31,701 nt of DNA from Deltaproteobacteria bacterium (GTDB taxonomy: Bacteria; Desulfobacterota; Syntrophia; Syntrophales; UBA5619). The position numbers and the translations under genes are program-made. The notes beneath the pieces were generated by a model. That model saw only the letters and a program-made list of their open reading frames with translations, searched no databases and was not told where the DNA came from. The stretch's first letter is position 1, and every line of letters begins with the position of its first letter. The stretch covers positions 1-31,701 of the forward strand of contig JAPLJY010000326.1 of NCBI GenBank assembly GCA_026388345.1, in the 5' to 3' direction. Below, piece after piece: positions 22,410 through 31,519 of the stretch.

Positions 22410-24620
22410 TTACTGCCCCGACTGCCCCGTTTTCGAAAGGCTTACCCCTCCACCGCTTCGTCCCAATCCCAATAGCGAGAAGTAGAACATGAACGCCCGG
22501 TCAGTCGACGTGTCGGTGACGTTGAATTCAAAGATCCAGCACTGCTTCCGGTACTTGATGCCAACCGTGGATTCGACAATCTTGTTGTCCAACCGATTTT
22601 GCCTCAGGATATACAAGGCATCCAGCGAGGGGGTCAAGGCGGCTTTCAGGGTAAGGTTGACCTCCTCCAGGCTGCTCTGTGTATAGCGGTACCCGAGGAT
22701 GGCGGAATCGCCGCGGCTGTCGGAGACGGCCAGATCGTAATTGGTCTGTGTCCAGACGCCGGAATTGACGCTGTAGATGTTCCGCGCCGCAAAGGAAAGA
22801 CTCGGGATCGGCGACAGATCCAGTTCCAAGGTGACAGCGCCGAAGGGGCGGTTGTCGGCGGTCCCGCTCGCCGCGTCCCGCCGGCTCTCCTGGATGTCGT
22901 AGATCTGACCCAGCCTGAAGCGCATCATCTCGCGGTAGCTGATCTTTCCATCCTTTGCCCGCATCCGGGTAAGGAACGTGTTGGTGATCCCATAGGTCAG
23001 GTTGTTCTGCGCGGGGATCCGGGCCAGAAAATCGGGGGCGTAATTCTGCGACGCTTCGGGGATGAACGTGTATGTGATATCCGGTCGGATCCCGTGCCGG
23101 ATCTTCTCCACCTCTTCGCCCTTGACGTCAAAAACCCGGTATATCTCTGTGGAGAGGGTCGTCCCCAGTGTGAAGACCTCCCGGTCACCATACTTGTCTC
23201 CGGAATCCGCCACGGAATCCGACCGATCCCAGACATTCCCCCGGAACCCGGCTTGAGGCGTTGCCTGGACGTAGGGGCCCAATCTCAGCGGCAGGTAGAC
23301 GGTCGGATTGACCTCCCAGAGATGCCCCTTCTGACCCTCCTGACGGTAAAAGTTGTCATATGTGGCGGTGAAGTCGTACTGCAGGGGGCTGCCGAAGAGG
23401 GTCTGCCTAAATCCCGTCAGGATCACCTCCGGATACTTCTGGAGCGTGGCGTTATTGGTCTGCGAAGACAGATCATCCGTATAGCGCGCGACGGCGGTCA
23501 GATTATGCTGGGACCAGTTTTTGGTCAGGCGGACGGTGGAATCCAGCGACCCGAGGCTCTCATCCCCCAAGAAGGTGATGCGCCGAAACCGATCCGTGCC
23601 GCTCGCGGAATAGTTGTCCAAGTAATAGTTGCTCGACGAGAAATCCTTGAAATACCAGTGGTCGGAGACCCGGCTGATGTCGCTCCGGACGGCGAAACCG
23701 GAACTGAAGGTCGTCTCATGGTTGAGGTAGAAGGACCAGCGGTTCTGGGATTCCTGCCAATCGCGGCTGATCGACCCGACGGTTTCCTTGACATTCTTGT
23801 GGTCGTTGAGGAAATCGGCGTAAAGGGTCCCGGATGTCTCTGCGCTGGGATAATAGCGGAACTCCACCCCCTCCTTGAAGCCGCGTTGCGACATATACCG
23901 CTGGTAGAAGGTTGCGTCGGCACTCTCCGAAATGGCCCAGTAGAAGGGCACCTGAATGTCCAGGCCGTTTTTGTCTTTGGAGTACGTGAACATGGGGAAG
24001 AGCAACCCGGATTGGCGCGTCGTCTTGGCGGGAAAGATGAAATAGGGCAGGTAGAGCACGGGAAGATCCCGGGCCAGCAATCGGCCGTGCTTCAGGACGC
24101 CGTAACCGTCTACGGTCACGTCGAGCTCACTGCCGGCAATGCTCCAGTCGGGCGCATCTCCGTCGCAGGAGGTCACCGTGGCGTTTTCCAGCCGGTAATC
24201 CGCCTCGCCCTTTTTCTCGATCTTATCCCCTTTGATGTAGAAGTGGTTCTGGGCAAGGAACATCTTGCCGTCATCCACCGTTCCGGTCTTGGTGACGATA
24301 TCAAACGAAACCTTCTTGCCTTCGAGGATATCCTGATCACTTTTGAGGTACACGTTGCCCTCGGCCAAGGCCCGGTTCGTGGCACGAAAGAGGGTCGCGG
24401 TGTCGGCCTTCAGATACCCCCCGGAAAAGGTGATCAGGACCTTCCCTATCGCGTGAAAGACGTCTTCATCCCCGTCATAGGCGATGCTGTCCGCCTCAAT
24501 GGCGACCGGTCCCCCGCGGAATTCCTTCTCGAGCGCCCATAGGGGCGAAGCCGCCAAGCAGGAGAAAAACAGCATTGCCAACAGACCATAGAGCTTTTTT
24601 ATGCCTTTGCACCTCAACAT
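22410..24620 (-). CDS. lptD: LPS-assembly protein LptD
   Basis: This 736-residue outer-membrane protein, with LptE, inserts lipopolysaccharide into the outer leaflet. A signal peptide (about residues 1-29, ending SPLWAL) is followed by the OstA/LptA-like periplasmic domain (IEADSIAYDGDEDVFHAIGKV, then YLKADTATLF). The C-terminal beta-barrel starts near PVLYLPYFIFPAKTTRQSG, a hallmark of LptD. One Cys lies in the N-terminal domain (TVTSCDGDAPDW) and one near the C-terminus (YRKQCWIFEF), which could form the interdomain disulfide. Its presence shows a Gram-negative envelope with LPS. It lies 30 bases after folC, in one operon with the MBL gene. The strand-opposite frame across it is a shadow. 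Confidence 0.96.
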   Translation of the reverse strand: MLRCKGIKKLYGLLAMLFFSCLAASPLWALEKEFRGGPVAIEADSIAYDGDEDVFHAIGKVLITFSGGYLKADTATLFRATNRALAEGNVYLKSDQDILEGKKVSFDIVTKTGTVDDGKMFLAQNHFYIKGDKIEKKGEADYRLENATVTSCDGDAPDWSIAGSELDVTVDGYGVLKHGRLLARDLPVLYLPYFIFPAKTTRQSGLLFPMFTYSKDKNGLDIQVPFYWAISESADATFYQRYMSQRGFKEGVEFRYYPSAETSGTLYADFLNDHKNVKETVGSISRDWQESQNRWSFYLNHETTFSSGFAVRSDISRVSDHWYFKDFSSSNYYLDNYSASGTDRFRRITFLGDESLGSLDSTVRLTKNWSQHNLTAVARYTDDLSSQTNNATLQKYPEVILTGFRQTLFGSPLQYDFTATYDNFYRQEGQKGHLWEVNPTVYLPLRLGPYVQATPQAGFRGNVWDRSDSVADSGDKYGDREVFTLGTTLSTEIYRVFDVKGEEVEKIRHGIRPDITYTFIPEASQNYAPDFLARIPAQNNLTYGITNTFLTRMRAKDGKISYREMMRFRLGQIYDIQESRRDAASGTADNRPFGAVTLELDLSPIPSLSFAARNIYSVNSGVWTQTNYDLAVSDSRGDSAILGYRYTQSSLEEVNLTLKAALTPSLDALYILRQNRLDNKIVESTVGIKYRKQCWIFEFNVTDTSTDRAFMFYFSLLGLGRSGGGVSLSKTGQSGQ

Positions 24621-24650
24621 CTTTCCCCAGACCCATCAGGTCAACGATCC

Positions 24651-25934
24651 TTAAGGAACGGCGCCTGTTCCGCCGGCGTTCATGATCCGCTGGAGTTTCT
24701 TGATTTCCCCCACCAGATAGAGGGAGCCGGCCGCACAGACGAGATCGCCCTCTCCGGCAAGCGAAAGGGCATGGCGCAGAGCCCGGCCGGGATCCTCGAC
24801 GACCTCAACATCGAAAACCGCCCCGGCCGATGCCAGCAGACGATCCGGGGACAGGGCCCTCTCGCTGTGCGGGCGTGTGAGGATCACCCGGTCTGCCAGC
24901 GGAAAGAGCCTCCTCGCCATCGTCCGGTAGTCCTTATCCCCCAGGACGCCGAAGAGCAGGATCAGCCGCCGGTGGGGAAAATCATTGCGGAGTGCCCGGC
25001 AGAGCGTAGCCACCCCCGCCGGATTGTGGGCGCCGTCCACAAGCAACAGGGGCGAGCGCTGGAGGATCTCCAGCCTCCCCTCCCAGTGCGCCTGCTTCAG
25101 TCCTTCGGAAACGGCCGCTTCCCCCACCCGGAAACCGGCGTCACGGACCTGCTCTACGGCAGCCAGCGCCAGGGCGGCATTGGAGATCTGGTGTTTTCCC
25201 ACGAGGGGACAGAGAAGCCGTTCATGGCGCCGCCCGACGCCCCGGTATGAAAATGTCCCGTCCCGATGGATCGTCGTTCGGATCTCCTTCCCCACCCGGC
25301 AGAGCTTTGCCCCTCTTTCCCGGCAGATCGCCTCCAGGGTCCCGATGACCGGCTTCTGCCGGGCCGCGGTAAGGCAGACTCCCTCCTTTTTGATGATCCC
25401 CCCCTTTTCGCGCGCGATCTCGGCCAGGGTGTTGCCGAGGTGCTCCCGGTGTTCGAGGGAGATGTTGGTGATCACCGAGACGAGCGGAACAACCACGTTG
25501 GTGGCATCCAGCCTGCCCCCCATGCCGACCTCCAGTACGGCGATGTCCGCCTTCCGCCGTTGAAAGTGGAGAAAGGCCATCGCGGTCAGGAATTCGAAGT
25601 AGCTCACCTCCTCACGGATCCGGCCCCGGACCTCTTCCGCACAGGATGCCATATCCTCACGGCTGATCATCCGGCCGTCGATCCGGATCCTTTCCCGGAC
25701 ATCGATCAGGTCCGGAGAGGTATAAAGCCCGGTCCTGAATCCGGCCGTCGAAAGGATCGAGGCCGTCATCGCCGCCACCGAACCTTTGCCGTTGGTTCCC
25801 GCGATCAGCACGGAAGGGAAACTTCCCTGGGGATCGTTCAGCCTGCCCAGAAGGGAGCGGATCGGGTCCAGCCCGAGGCGGATGCCCAGGGAATTCAGAC
25901 CCGAAAGATATGCGAGCGTCTCGCGATAGGTCAT
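24651..25934 (-). CDS. folC: Folylpolyglutamate synthase / dihydrofolate synthase
   Basis: This 427-residue Mur-ligase-family enzyme adds glutamate to dihydropteroate and to folates using ATP. The P-loop is GTNGKGSVAAM (residues 46-56). The family block LEVGMGGRLDATNVV, the ITNISLEHREHLGNT motif and LLVDGAHNPAGVATL are intact. Length is normal. It is the middle gene of an operon with the MBL-fold gene (27-base gap upstream) and lptD (30 bases downstream). No accD gene, a common partner, is seen. Confidence 0.96.
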   Translation of the reverse strand: MTYRETLAYLSGLNSLGIRLGLDPIRSLLGRLNDPQGSFPSVLIAGTNGKGSVAAMTASILSTAGFRTGLYTSPDLIDVRERIRIDGRMISREDMASCAEEVRGRIREEVSYFEFLTAMAFLHFQRRKADIAVLEVGMGGRLDATNVVVPLVSVITNISLEHREHLGNTLAEIAREKGGIIKKEGVCLTAARQKPVIGTLEAICRERGAKLCRVGKEIRTTIHRDGTFSYRGVGRRHERLLCPLVGKHQISNAALALAAVEQVRDAGFRVGEAAVSEGLKQAHWEGRLEILQRSPLLLVDGAHNPAGVATLCRALRNDFPHRRLILLFGVLGDKDYRTMARRLFPLADRVILTRPHSERALSPDRLLASAGAVFDVEVVEDPGRALRHALSLAGEGDLVCAAGSLYLVGEIKKLQRIMNAGGTGAVP

Positions 25935-25961
25935 TGGTTCAGATTGCCTTGCGTAGGGGGA

Positions 25962-26741
25962 TCAGATCCGGATTACCTCTCCGTCCCGCAGGATGTGGAC
26001 ATGACTGTCTCCCATGCGGTCGATCTCACGCCGGATCTCCTCACGGTACTGGATCTTCATATGGTACAGATAGATTTGCGGTTTCAACGGACCCAGTTTC
26101 TCTAACTCACGGGCCAGGCCGGCCGGGGTCAGGTGGCCGGTCAGCTCGGCCACGTCCGCCATGTCTCCCGGCAAGGATGTTTCAACGAAAATCGCCCGGA
26201 CATTCTCCTCCTTCCCTGCGACACGCCAGATCTCCTCGGTCGGTCCGGTATCCCCGACGAAAACGGCCGTCGTCGTTGAAGAATCCCGACCAGATTCGAT
26301 CACATATGCCACGGTCTCCACGCAGTGATGGACCGGAATGGCCGTGACACGCAGATGGCCGACACACATCTTCTCTCCCGTCCGGATGGGTTCAAACTTC
26401 AGTACCGGTTTCTCCGCGCTGGGAAGGATTGAAAAATCAGGCCAGATGGCGCCGTTGAAAATGTGCCGCTTGAGGGTTTCGATCACCTGGGACGTGCTGA
26501 TCACCGTCAATGGATGTTTTATACGGTTGCAGCAGAGGTTGTCCGCAAGAGAGGCCAGCTCCCGGATATGATCCAGGTGGGCATGGCTGATCAGAACATG
26601 ATCAACGCGGGATTGCTCCTCCGACGTCAGGACCGACGTCACCGCACCGGCGTCCAGCAGGGTTACCCCATCGATCAGAAACCCCGTGAAACCGCATCCG
26701 GGGAACTGCGAGCCGTGACAACCCAATACCCTGATTTCCAT
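25962..26741 (-). CDS. MBL-fold hydrolase, class II cyclic-nucleotide phosphodiesterase-like
   Basis: This 259-residue metallo-beta-lactamase-fold protein carries the metal motif ISHAHLDHIRELASLAD (H53, H55, D57, H58). HAHLDH followed by a helix resembles the signature of class II cAMP phosphodiesterases. AIPVHHCVETVAYVIES and VFVGDTGPTEEIW supply the later His and Asp, and a final His lies in AELTGHLTPAGLAREL or LYHMKIQYREEI. It could act on cyclic nucleotides or another phosphoester; RNase Z-like proteins share the fold. The ATG follows GAGGTG. It is the first gene of the operon with folC and lptD. The gap to the next gene upstream is 121 bases with no clear promoter. Confidence 0.85.
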   Translation of the reverse strand: MEIRVLGCHGSQFPGCGFTGFLIDGVTLLDAGAVTSVLTSEEQSRVDHVLISHAHLDHIRELASLADNLCCNRIKHPLTVISTSQVIETLKRHIFNGAIWPDFSILPSAEKPVLKFEPIRTGEKMCVGHLRVTAIPVHHCVETVAYVIESGRDSSTTTAVFVGDTGPTEEIWRVAGKEENVRAIFVETSLPGDMADVAELTGHLTPAGLARELEKLGPLKPQIYLYHMKIQYREEIRREIDRMGDSHVHILRDGEVIRI

Positions 26742-26862
26742 TTCGGCCGCACCTCTTCCGCCGAACCGCCGTTACCGCTGCGGGCGGAGCCCTATACGCT
26801 CCTGCAATGAATACCGTTCTCTTACATATTGTCATTCATCTTAACGGTGTGTCCCGGCCGAC

Positions 26863-27123
26863 CTAATCCTCCGTCACCTTGAACACCTCGTCGCCGGGAC
26901 GGACCCGATCCGCTACCCGAATGCCGATATAGTCGCCGGCAACCGCCTCTGCCACTTTCTGATTGTTGACCTCCATGGATTCGAGCGGCATGGTCAAATC
27001 CGTCGTATGTCCCGTGAATTTCAAGGTATCTCCGACCCTGATCCCGCCATCCGTGATCTTGACAGCGGCAACACTCGGTTTTGAAAAAAACTTCACGACC
27101 TCGCCGATCCTCTTTTCACCCAT
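26863..27123 (-). CDS. Small EF-Tu domain II-like beta-barrel protein
   Basis: This 86-residue protein resembles the second (beta-barrel) domain of translational GTPases: GEVVKFFSKPSVAAVKITDG, then IRVGDTLKFTGHTTDLTM, SMEVNNQKVAEAVAGDYIGI and VRPGDEVFKV. No GTPase domain is present, and the ATG is well placed after AGGAGG, so it is a stand-alone protein rather than a fragment. Similar barrels occur at the C-terminus of U32 peptidases, and stand-alone forms are annotated as translation elongation factor-like proteins. The function is unknown. It follows the ribosomal operon terminator (27226-27261), so it needs its own promoter or readthrough. Confidence 0.85.
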   Translation of the reverse strand: MGEKRIGEVVKFFSKPSVAAVKITDGGIRVGDTLKFTGHTTDLTMPLESMEVNNQKVAEAVAGDYIGIRVADRVRPGDEVFKVTED

Positions 27124-27225
27124 TGCCGATCCTCCTTCCTGTGACGATCTCAGGCAAAAGCCCGCACCATAACACTTTGGTGGAAAATATCGCGTTTTTG
27201 AAGAAAAGACAAGGGGGGAATGCTG

Positions 27226-27261
27226 GGAAAATAAAGAGGGCGGGTTTGACGGCCCGCCCTC
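27226..27261 (-). terminator. Intrinsic terminator after rplQ
   Basis: On the minus strand GAGGGCGGG pairs with CCCGCCCTC (9-bp stem, 8-base loop), followed by TTTATTTTC. It starts 10 bases after the rplQ stop codon and ends the ribosomal operon. Confidence 0.92.
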
Positions 27262-27270
27262 CGTGAATTG

Positions 27271-27672
27271 CTATTTCTTCGGCTTCAACGTCTTCTTCTT
27301 CGGCTTCTCCGCCTCGGCCTTTTGGACAAATTCAATGATGGACATGGGCGCATTGTCGCCTGCGCGATATCCGGACTTGACAATCCGGGTATACCCGCCG
27401 GCCCGTTCCTTAAAGCGCTCCGAGATCTCTCCGAACAGCTTGCCCACCATATCCCGTTCCCGCACATAAGCGGCGGCCTGTCTCCGGGCATGGAGATCCC
27501 CCCGCTTGCCGAGGGAGATCATCTTATCCGCCACCTTTTTGAGTTCCTTGGCCTTCATGTCGGTGGTCTGGATCTTCTCATATTTCAAAAGGGAGGTTAC
27601 CATCGTCCTCAGCATGGCCTTGCGGTGGCTTGTCGTCCTTCCCAGTTTGCTTCCAAATTTTCCCTGGCCCAT
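27271..27672 (-). CDS. rplQ: 50S ribosomal protein L17
   Basis: This 133-residue protein has the L17 core: [40 protein letters not shown] and [32 protein letters not shown]. The tail is Lys-rich and a little longer than in E. coli. It lies 30 bases after rpoA as the last gene of the alpha operon, followed by a strong terminator. Confidence 0.98.
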   Translation of the reverse strand: MGQGKFGSKLGRTTSHRKAMLRTMVTSLLKYEKIQTTDMKAKELKKVADKMISLGKRGDLHARRQAAAYVRERDMVGKLFGEISERFKERAGGYTRIVKSGYRAGDNAPMSIIEFVQKAEAEKPKKKTLKPKK

Positions 27673-27702
27673 TGAAACTCATCCTTTCACATGCAAACAA
27701 TT

Positions 27703-28725
27703 CTATTCCGCCCCTTCTGCAGGCGTTTCTTCCGCTTTTTCGGCCTTGTTCCACGGAGGGAAATCCACCTTCATGCCGAAGCCCATACCGGATTCCAACA
27801 GGATCTCTTTAATCTCATTGAGCGATTTGCGACCGAAGTTCTTGGTCTTGAGCATTTCGGCCTCTGTTTTCTGAACCAGTTCCCCGATCAGGTTGATCCC
27901 GGCGTTCTTCAGGCAGTTGGCCGAACGGACAGAAAGCTCCAGATCGTCCACGTGCCGCAGAAGGATATCGTTGATATCCTCTTCCGTTCCATCGATCTCG
28001 GATGCTTCCTCTTCTTCTTCCGCCTCGGAGAAATTGATGAAGGGATCGAGCTGCTCTTTGAGGATCTTTGCGGCATACGCCACGGCATCTTCGGGCAGAA
28101 CGCTTCCATCGGTCCACACCTCAAGGATCAGGCGATCATAGTCCGCAATTTGCCCAACCCGGGAATAGGCCACGGTATAGTTTACCTTCTTGATCGGAGA
28201 AAAGATGGCGTCGATATTGATCGTTGCCTCGGGCTGTTCGGGATCTTTTTCCTTCTGGGCGGCCACATACCCCTTCCCCATCTTGACCACCATTTCCGCC
28301 TTGCAGGAAGCCTTACCCACCAAGGTTGCGATATAGTGATCGGGATTGAGGATCTCCACCGTCCCGTCGCTCACGATATCCGCTGCGGTGATCACCCCCT
28401 CCCGGGAGGTATCGATCCGGATGGTCCTCGGTCCGTCCTGGTGTAGTTTGAGGCGCACACCTTTCAGGTTCAGAATGATATCGGTCACATCCTCTTTGAC
28501 CCCGGGGATCGTGGAAAATTCATGCAGGACGCCGTCAAATTTTACGGAAACGATGGCTGCCCCCTGAATGGATGACAGCAGGATCCTCCGCAGTGCATTC
28601 CCCAGGGTGGTGCCAAAGCCGCGTTCCAACGGCTGACAAATGAACTCCCCATAATAACGGGTATGGGTCGTTTCATCGATTTCGACCCTTTTCGGTTGAA
28701 TCAAACTGCGCCAGTTTCTCTGCAT
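27703..28725 (-). CDS. rpoA: RNA polymerase alpha subunit
   Basis: This 340-residue protein assembles the RNA polymerase core. The N-terminal domain shows [21 protein letters not shown] and a [19 protein letters not shown] block. An acidic linker ([17 protein letters not shown]) leads to the C-terminal DNA-contact domain: [22 protein letters not shown], then [17 protein letters not shown]. It lies 38 bases after rpsD and 30 before rplQ, the usual alpha-operon order. Confidence 0.99.
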   Translation of the reverse strand: MQRNWRSLIQPKRVEIDETTHTRYYGEFICQPLERGFGTTLGNALRRILLSSIQGAAIVSVKFDGVLHEFSTIPGVKEDVTDIILNLKGVRLKLHQDGPRTIRIDTSREGVITAADIVSDGTVEILNPDHYIATLVGKASCKAEMVVKMGKGYVAAQKEKDPEQPEATINIDAIFSPIKKVNYTVAYSRVGQIADYDRLILEVWTDGSVLPEDAVAYAAKILKEQLDPFINFSEAEEEEEASEIDGTEEDINDILLRHVDDLELSVRSANCLKNAGINLIGELVQKTEAEMLKTKNFGRKSLNEIKEILLESGMGFGMKVDFPPWNKAEKAEETPAEGAE

Positions 28726-28763
28726 AATTCCTTTCCCTGCCCTTCGGATACCTGGTGATTGTC

Positions 28764-29390
28764 CTATTTGGAATACAGTTCAACGACCAACTGTTCCTTA
28801 ACCGGCATCGTCAGTTCTTCACGGGCGGGAAGCATCTTCACCACGCCCCTGAAGTTGGTTTTATCGACTTCCAGCCATTGAGGAACCCCCCGCCTGGCAA
28901 CGGTTTCCATGGCTTCGATGATCCGCTCCACCTTCCGGCTGCCTTCCCTGACCCGGATCTCATCTCCGGGCTTGACCAGGTAGGAAGGGATGTTGACCCT
29001 TTTTTCGCCTACCAGAAAATGGTTATGTCGGACCAGTTGCCTCGCTTCCGTCCGCGAATTGGCAAACCCCATCCGGAAGATCATGTTGTCCAGCCTTCTC
29101 TCCAGGAACAGCAGAAGATTGGTCCCGGTAATCCCCTTCTGCCGGTCCGCCTTGCCGAAATACCCCCGAAATTGCTTTTCCAGCAGGCCATACATCCTTT
29201 TGAGTTTCTGCTTTTCTCTCAACTGGACGCCATAGTCGGAGAATTTCTTCCGGAGCTGACCGTGATCACCCGGCGCAAATCCCCGTCTTTCAAAGGCGCA
29301 TTTTTCACTGTAGCACCTGTCCCCTTTGAGAAACAGTTTCAGGCCTTCTCTGCGGCACAACCTGCATACGGACTCTCGATATCTTGCCAA
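28764..29390 (-). CDS. rpsD: 30S ribosomal protein S4
   Basis: This 208-residue protein contains [26 protein letters not shown], a zinc-type Cys set (C-x-x-C later in the same block), and the S4 RNA-binding domain [23 protein letters not shown] with [16 protein letters not shown]. The start is TTG 29390, directly preceded by GGAGG and a T-run; no ATG fits. In many bacteria S4 represses the alpha operon. An 84-base gap with a perfect palindrome precedes it. Confidence 0.98.
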   Translation of the reverse strand: MARYRESVCRLCRREGLKLFLKGDRCYSEKCAFERRGFAPGDHGQLRKKFSDYGVQLREKQKLKRMYGLLEKQFRGYFGKADRQKGITGTNLLLFLERRLDNMIFRMGFANSRTEARQLVRHNHFLVGEKRVNIPSYLVKPGDEIRVREGSRKVERIIEAMETVARRGVPQWLEVDKTNFRGVVKMLPAREELTMPVKEQLVVELYSK

Positions 29391-29432
29391 AAAAACCTCC
29401 CTGATCCATGATCAATTACAATTATCAATTAC

Positions 29433-29458
29433 CAATGATCAACGACCGTTGATCATTG
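29433..29458. repeat. Perfect palindrome between rpsK and rpsD
   Basis: CAATGATCAACG and CGTTGATCATTG form a 12-bp inverted repeat with a 2-base centre. It is embedded in an AT-rich tract of repeated GATCAA and CAATTA words that fills the 84-base gap. It could be a transcript hairpin before rpsD or a dispersed repeat. Confidence 0.8.
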
Positions 29459-29474
29459 ATCGTTGCTCATTGTT

Positions 29475-29867
29475 TTACACCCTTCTGCGCTTGGGCGGGC
29501 GACATCCGTTATGGGGGATGGGCGTCACATCACGGATGAGACTGATCTTCAGCCCCGCCGTCTGCAATGACCTCAGCGCCGATTCCCGACCGGATCCCGG
29601 CCCCTTGACATAAACCTGTACCGCTCGGAGCCCATGTTCCCGCGCCTTCTTGACGGCATCCTCCGCCGCCATCTGCGCGGCAAAAGGGGTGCTCTTTCGG
29701 GACCCCTTGAATCCCTGCATCCCGGCGGAGGCCCAAGCGATGACATTCCCGCTCAGATCGGTAATGGTCACGATCGTGTTGTTAAAGGTAGACTGAATAT
29801 GAGCTATCCCCTCAGATATATTCTTTTTTTCCTTCTTTTTCCCTGTTTTTCTAACTGGCTTTGCCAT
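29475..29867 (-). CDS. rpsK: 30S ribosomal protein S11
   Basis: This 130-residue protein is S11 of the platform. It contains [42 protein letters not shown] and the end block [17 protein letters not shown], all invariant. It follows rpsM by 24 bases, with GGAGG upstream of the ATG. The basic N-terminus (KKEKKN) is normal. Confidence 0.99.
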   Translation of the reverse strand: MAKPVRKTGKKKEKKNISEGIAHIQSTFNNTIVTITDLSGNVIAWASAGMQGFKGSRKSTPFAAQMAAEDAVKKAREHGLRAVQVYVKGPGSGRESALRSLQTAGLKISLIRDVTPIPHNGCRPPKRRRV

Positions 29868-29891
29868 TGATCCTCCGGATTCCTCTACTCC

Positions 29892-30260
29892 CTATTTCTT
29901 CTTGCCGGAAATCGACCTTCTCGGTCCTTTCCTCGTCCTGGCGTTGGTACTCGTTCTCTGGCCCCTGACAGGCAGTCCTTTCCGATGTCGCAAACCGCGG
30001 TAACTCCCGACATCCATCAGCCTTTTGATGGACATGGAGATTTCCCTTCGCAAATCCCCTTCGACCTTGAGTTCCTTATCGATGATATTCCTGATGGAGG
30101 TTATTTCCGAATCCGCAAGCTGATCTGTTTTCGTGTCGGGGCTGACGCCGGCGTCCCGAAGGATCTCTTTCGATTTTGTCCGCCCTATACCGTAGATATA
30201 GGTCAAGGCGATCTCCATCCTCTTGTTCTTGGGTAAATCCACACCTGCAATTCTTGCCAC
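29892..30260 (-). CDS. rpsM: 30S ribosomal protein S13
   Basis: This 122-residue protein starts [20 protein letters not shown] and ends [24 protein letters not shown], as in S13. Translation starts at GTG 30260, eight bases after AGGAGG. It heads the rpsM-rpsK-rpsD-rpoA-rplQ set, directly after rpmJ. Confidence 0.99.
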   Translation of the reverse strand: MARIAGVDLPKNKRMEIALTYIYGIGRTKSKEILRDAGVSPDTKTDQLADSEITSIRNIIDKELKVEGDLRREISMSIKRLMDVGSYRGLRHRKGLPVRGQRTSTNARTRKGPRRSISGKKK

Positions 30261-30286
30261 CGATCAACCTCCTGATTATTGAATCC

Positions 30287-30400
30287 CTATCCCTGGCGTT
30301 GCTTGTGCTTCGGATTTTCGCAAATCACGCGCAACACGCCCCGCCTTTTGACAATCTTGCACTTCTCACAAATTTTCTTGACCGAAGAACGTACTTTCAC
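30287..30400 (-). CDS. rpmJ: 50S ribosomal protein L36
   Basis: The 37-residue product reads [20 protein letters not shown], followed by [16 protein letters not shown], the standard L36. It has the zinc-binding C-x2-C...C...H pattern (C+ form). I place the start at GTG 30400, eight bases after GAGGGG; ATG 30406 would add two residues but lies only two bases from that site. It ends in TAG. The gene lies between infA and rpsM. Confidence 0.95.
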   Translation of the reverse strand: MKVRSSVKKICEKCKIVKRRGVLRVICENPKHKQRQG

Positions 30401-30457
30401 GATCATTACCCCTCAATCCGCCGACGGCATCTCATGCATCCTAAAGCGCCGCCTTCG

Positions 30458-30676
30458 CTATTTTGTCCTGTAAACGATCCTTCCCCGGGTCAGATCATAG
30501 GGAGACAGCTCTACCGTCACCTTGTCGCCGGGCAGTATCTTGATGAAATGCATCCTCATCTTGCCGGAAATATGGGCCAGGACGCGATGGCCGTTTTCCA
30601 GTTCCACTCGAAACATGGCATTGGGCAGGGGTTCGATCACCCGGCCTTCAACTTCTATCGCTTCTTCTTTCGCCAT
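30458..30676 (-). CDS. infA: Translation initiation factor IF-1
   Basis: This 72-residue S1-like OB-fold protein blocks the ribosomal A site during initiation. It reads [20 protein letters not shown], then [21 protein letters not shown] and [14 protein letters not shown], matching IF-1 throughout. It lies between map and rpmJ. CGGAG precedes the ATG. Confidence 0.98.
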   Translation of the reverse strand: MAKEEAIEVEGRVIEPLPNAMFRVELENGHRVLAHISGKMRMHFIKILPGDKVTVELSPYDLTRGRIVYRTK

Positions 30677-30733
30677 AATCTCCGTTTTTGAATCCCGGCA
30701 TTCCAGATCCTCGCGTCCCCCGCGAAGCCGCCG

Positions 30734-31483
30734 TTACTGTATCCGGCTCAGGATCTCCGGTCCGTTCTCCGTAATCGCTACGGAATGTTCAAAATGCGCG
30801 GAAAGCCTTCCGTCCTCGGTGATCACGGTCCACCCGTCGGACAGAACCTTCACCCGGTAACTTCCCTCATTCACCATCGGTTCGATCGCCAGGACCATTC
30901 CCGGCCGGAGCTGAATCCCTCTCCCCCGCACGCCGTAATTGGGGATCTGCGGATCCTCATGCATGCTCCTGCCGATTCCATGCCCGACAAAATCCCGGAC
31001 GACCGAAAAACCGGCTGCCTCGACGCGCTGTTGAACGGCGGCGGACACATCTCCCAGGCGGTTGCCCGCCAGCGCCTGTTCAATTCCATCGTAGAGCCCT
31101 TGCTCGGTGACTCTCATCAGCCGCTCAGCCGTGGCCGATACGATCCCAACGGGAACCGTTATCGCTGCATCTCCATAATATCCCTTGTAAATTACTCCAA
31201 AATCCAGACTCAGAATATCCCCGGATGCGAGCGGACGATCTGACGGCATGCCGTGAACCACCTCGCCGTTCACCGATGTGCAGAGAGCAAAGGGATAACC
31301 GTTGTACCCCTTGAATGCCGGGATGACCCGGTGTTTTCGCGAAAGCTCTTCCGATAACTCGTCCAGCTCCCGGGTGGTTACCCCCGGTTTAACCCTTCCC
31401 CGCAACTCCGTCAGAATCTCCGCAACGATCAGATTGCTTGTCCTGAGCCTTTCGATCTCATCCGGCAGCTTCAGGATAACCAT
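30734..31483 (-). CDS. map: Methionine aminopeptidase, type I
   Basis: This 249-residue metalloprotease removes the initiator Met from new proteins. The metal ligands are visible: Asp pair in LSLDFGVIYKGYYGDAAIT, His in VGHGIGRSMHEDP, Glu in LAIEPMVNEG and a final Glu in TVITEDGRLSAHFEHSV. The substrate-site His lies in NGEVVHGMPSD. It has no N-terminal extension (type Ia). It starts 36 bases after the secY stop, without the adk gene often found between them. Confidence 0.98.
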   Translation of the reverse strand: MVILKLPDEIERLRTSNLIVAEILTELRGRVKPGVTTRELDELSEELSRKHRVIPAFKGYNGYPFALCTSVNGEVVHGMPSDRPLASGDILSLDFGVIYKGYYGDAAITVPVGIVSATAERLMRVTEQGLYDGIEQALAGNRLGDVSAAVQQRVEAAGFSVVRDFVGHGIGRSMHEDPQIPNYGVRGRGIQLRPGMVLAIEPMVNEGSYRVKVLSDGWTVITEDGRLSAHFEHSVAITENGPEILSRIQ

Positions 31484-31519
31484 GACCCTGATCCCCTGTT
31501 TCCTGCGGCCATGCCCGAC

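Noticed and set aside
22599..24542. A 647-codon open frame on the plus strand opposite lptD
   Set aside because: lptD has a signal peptide, known domains and a ribosome-linked operon position. The opposite frame is low-complexity and has no recognisable domain; it is a by-product of GC-rich codon use.
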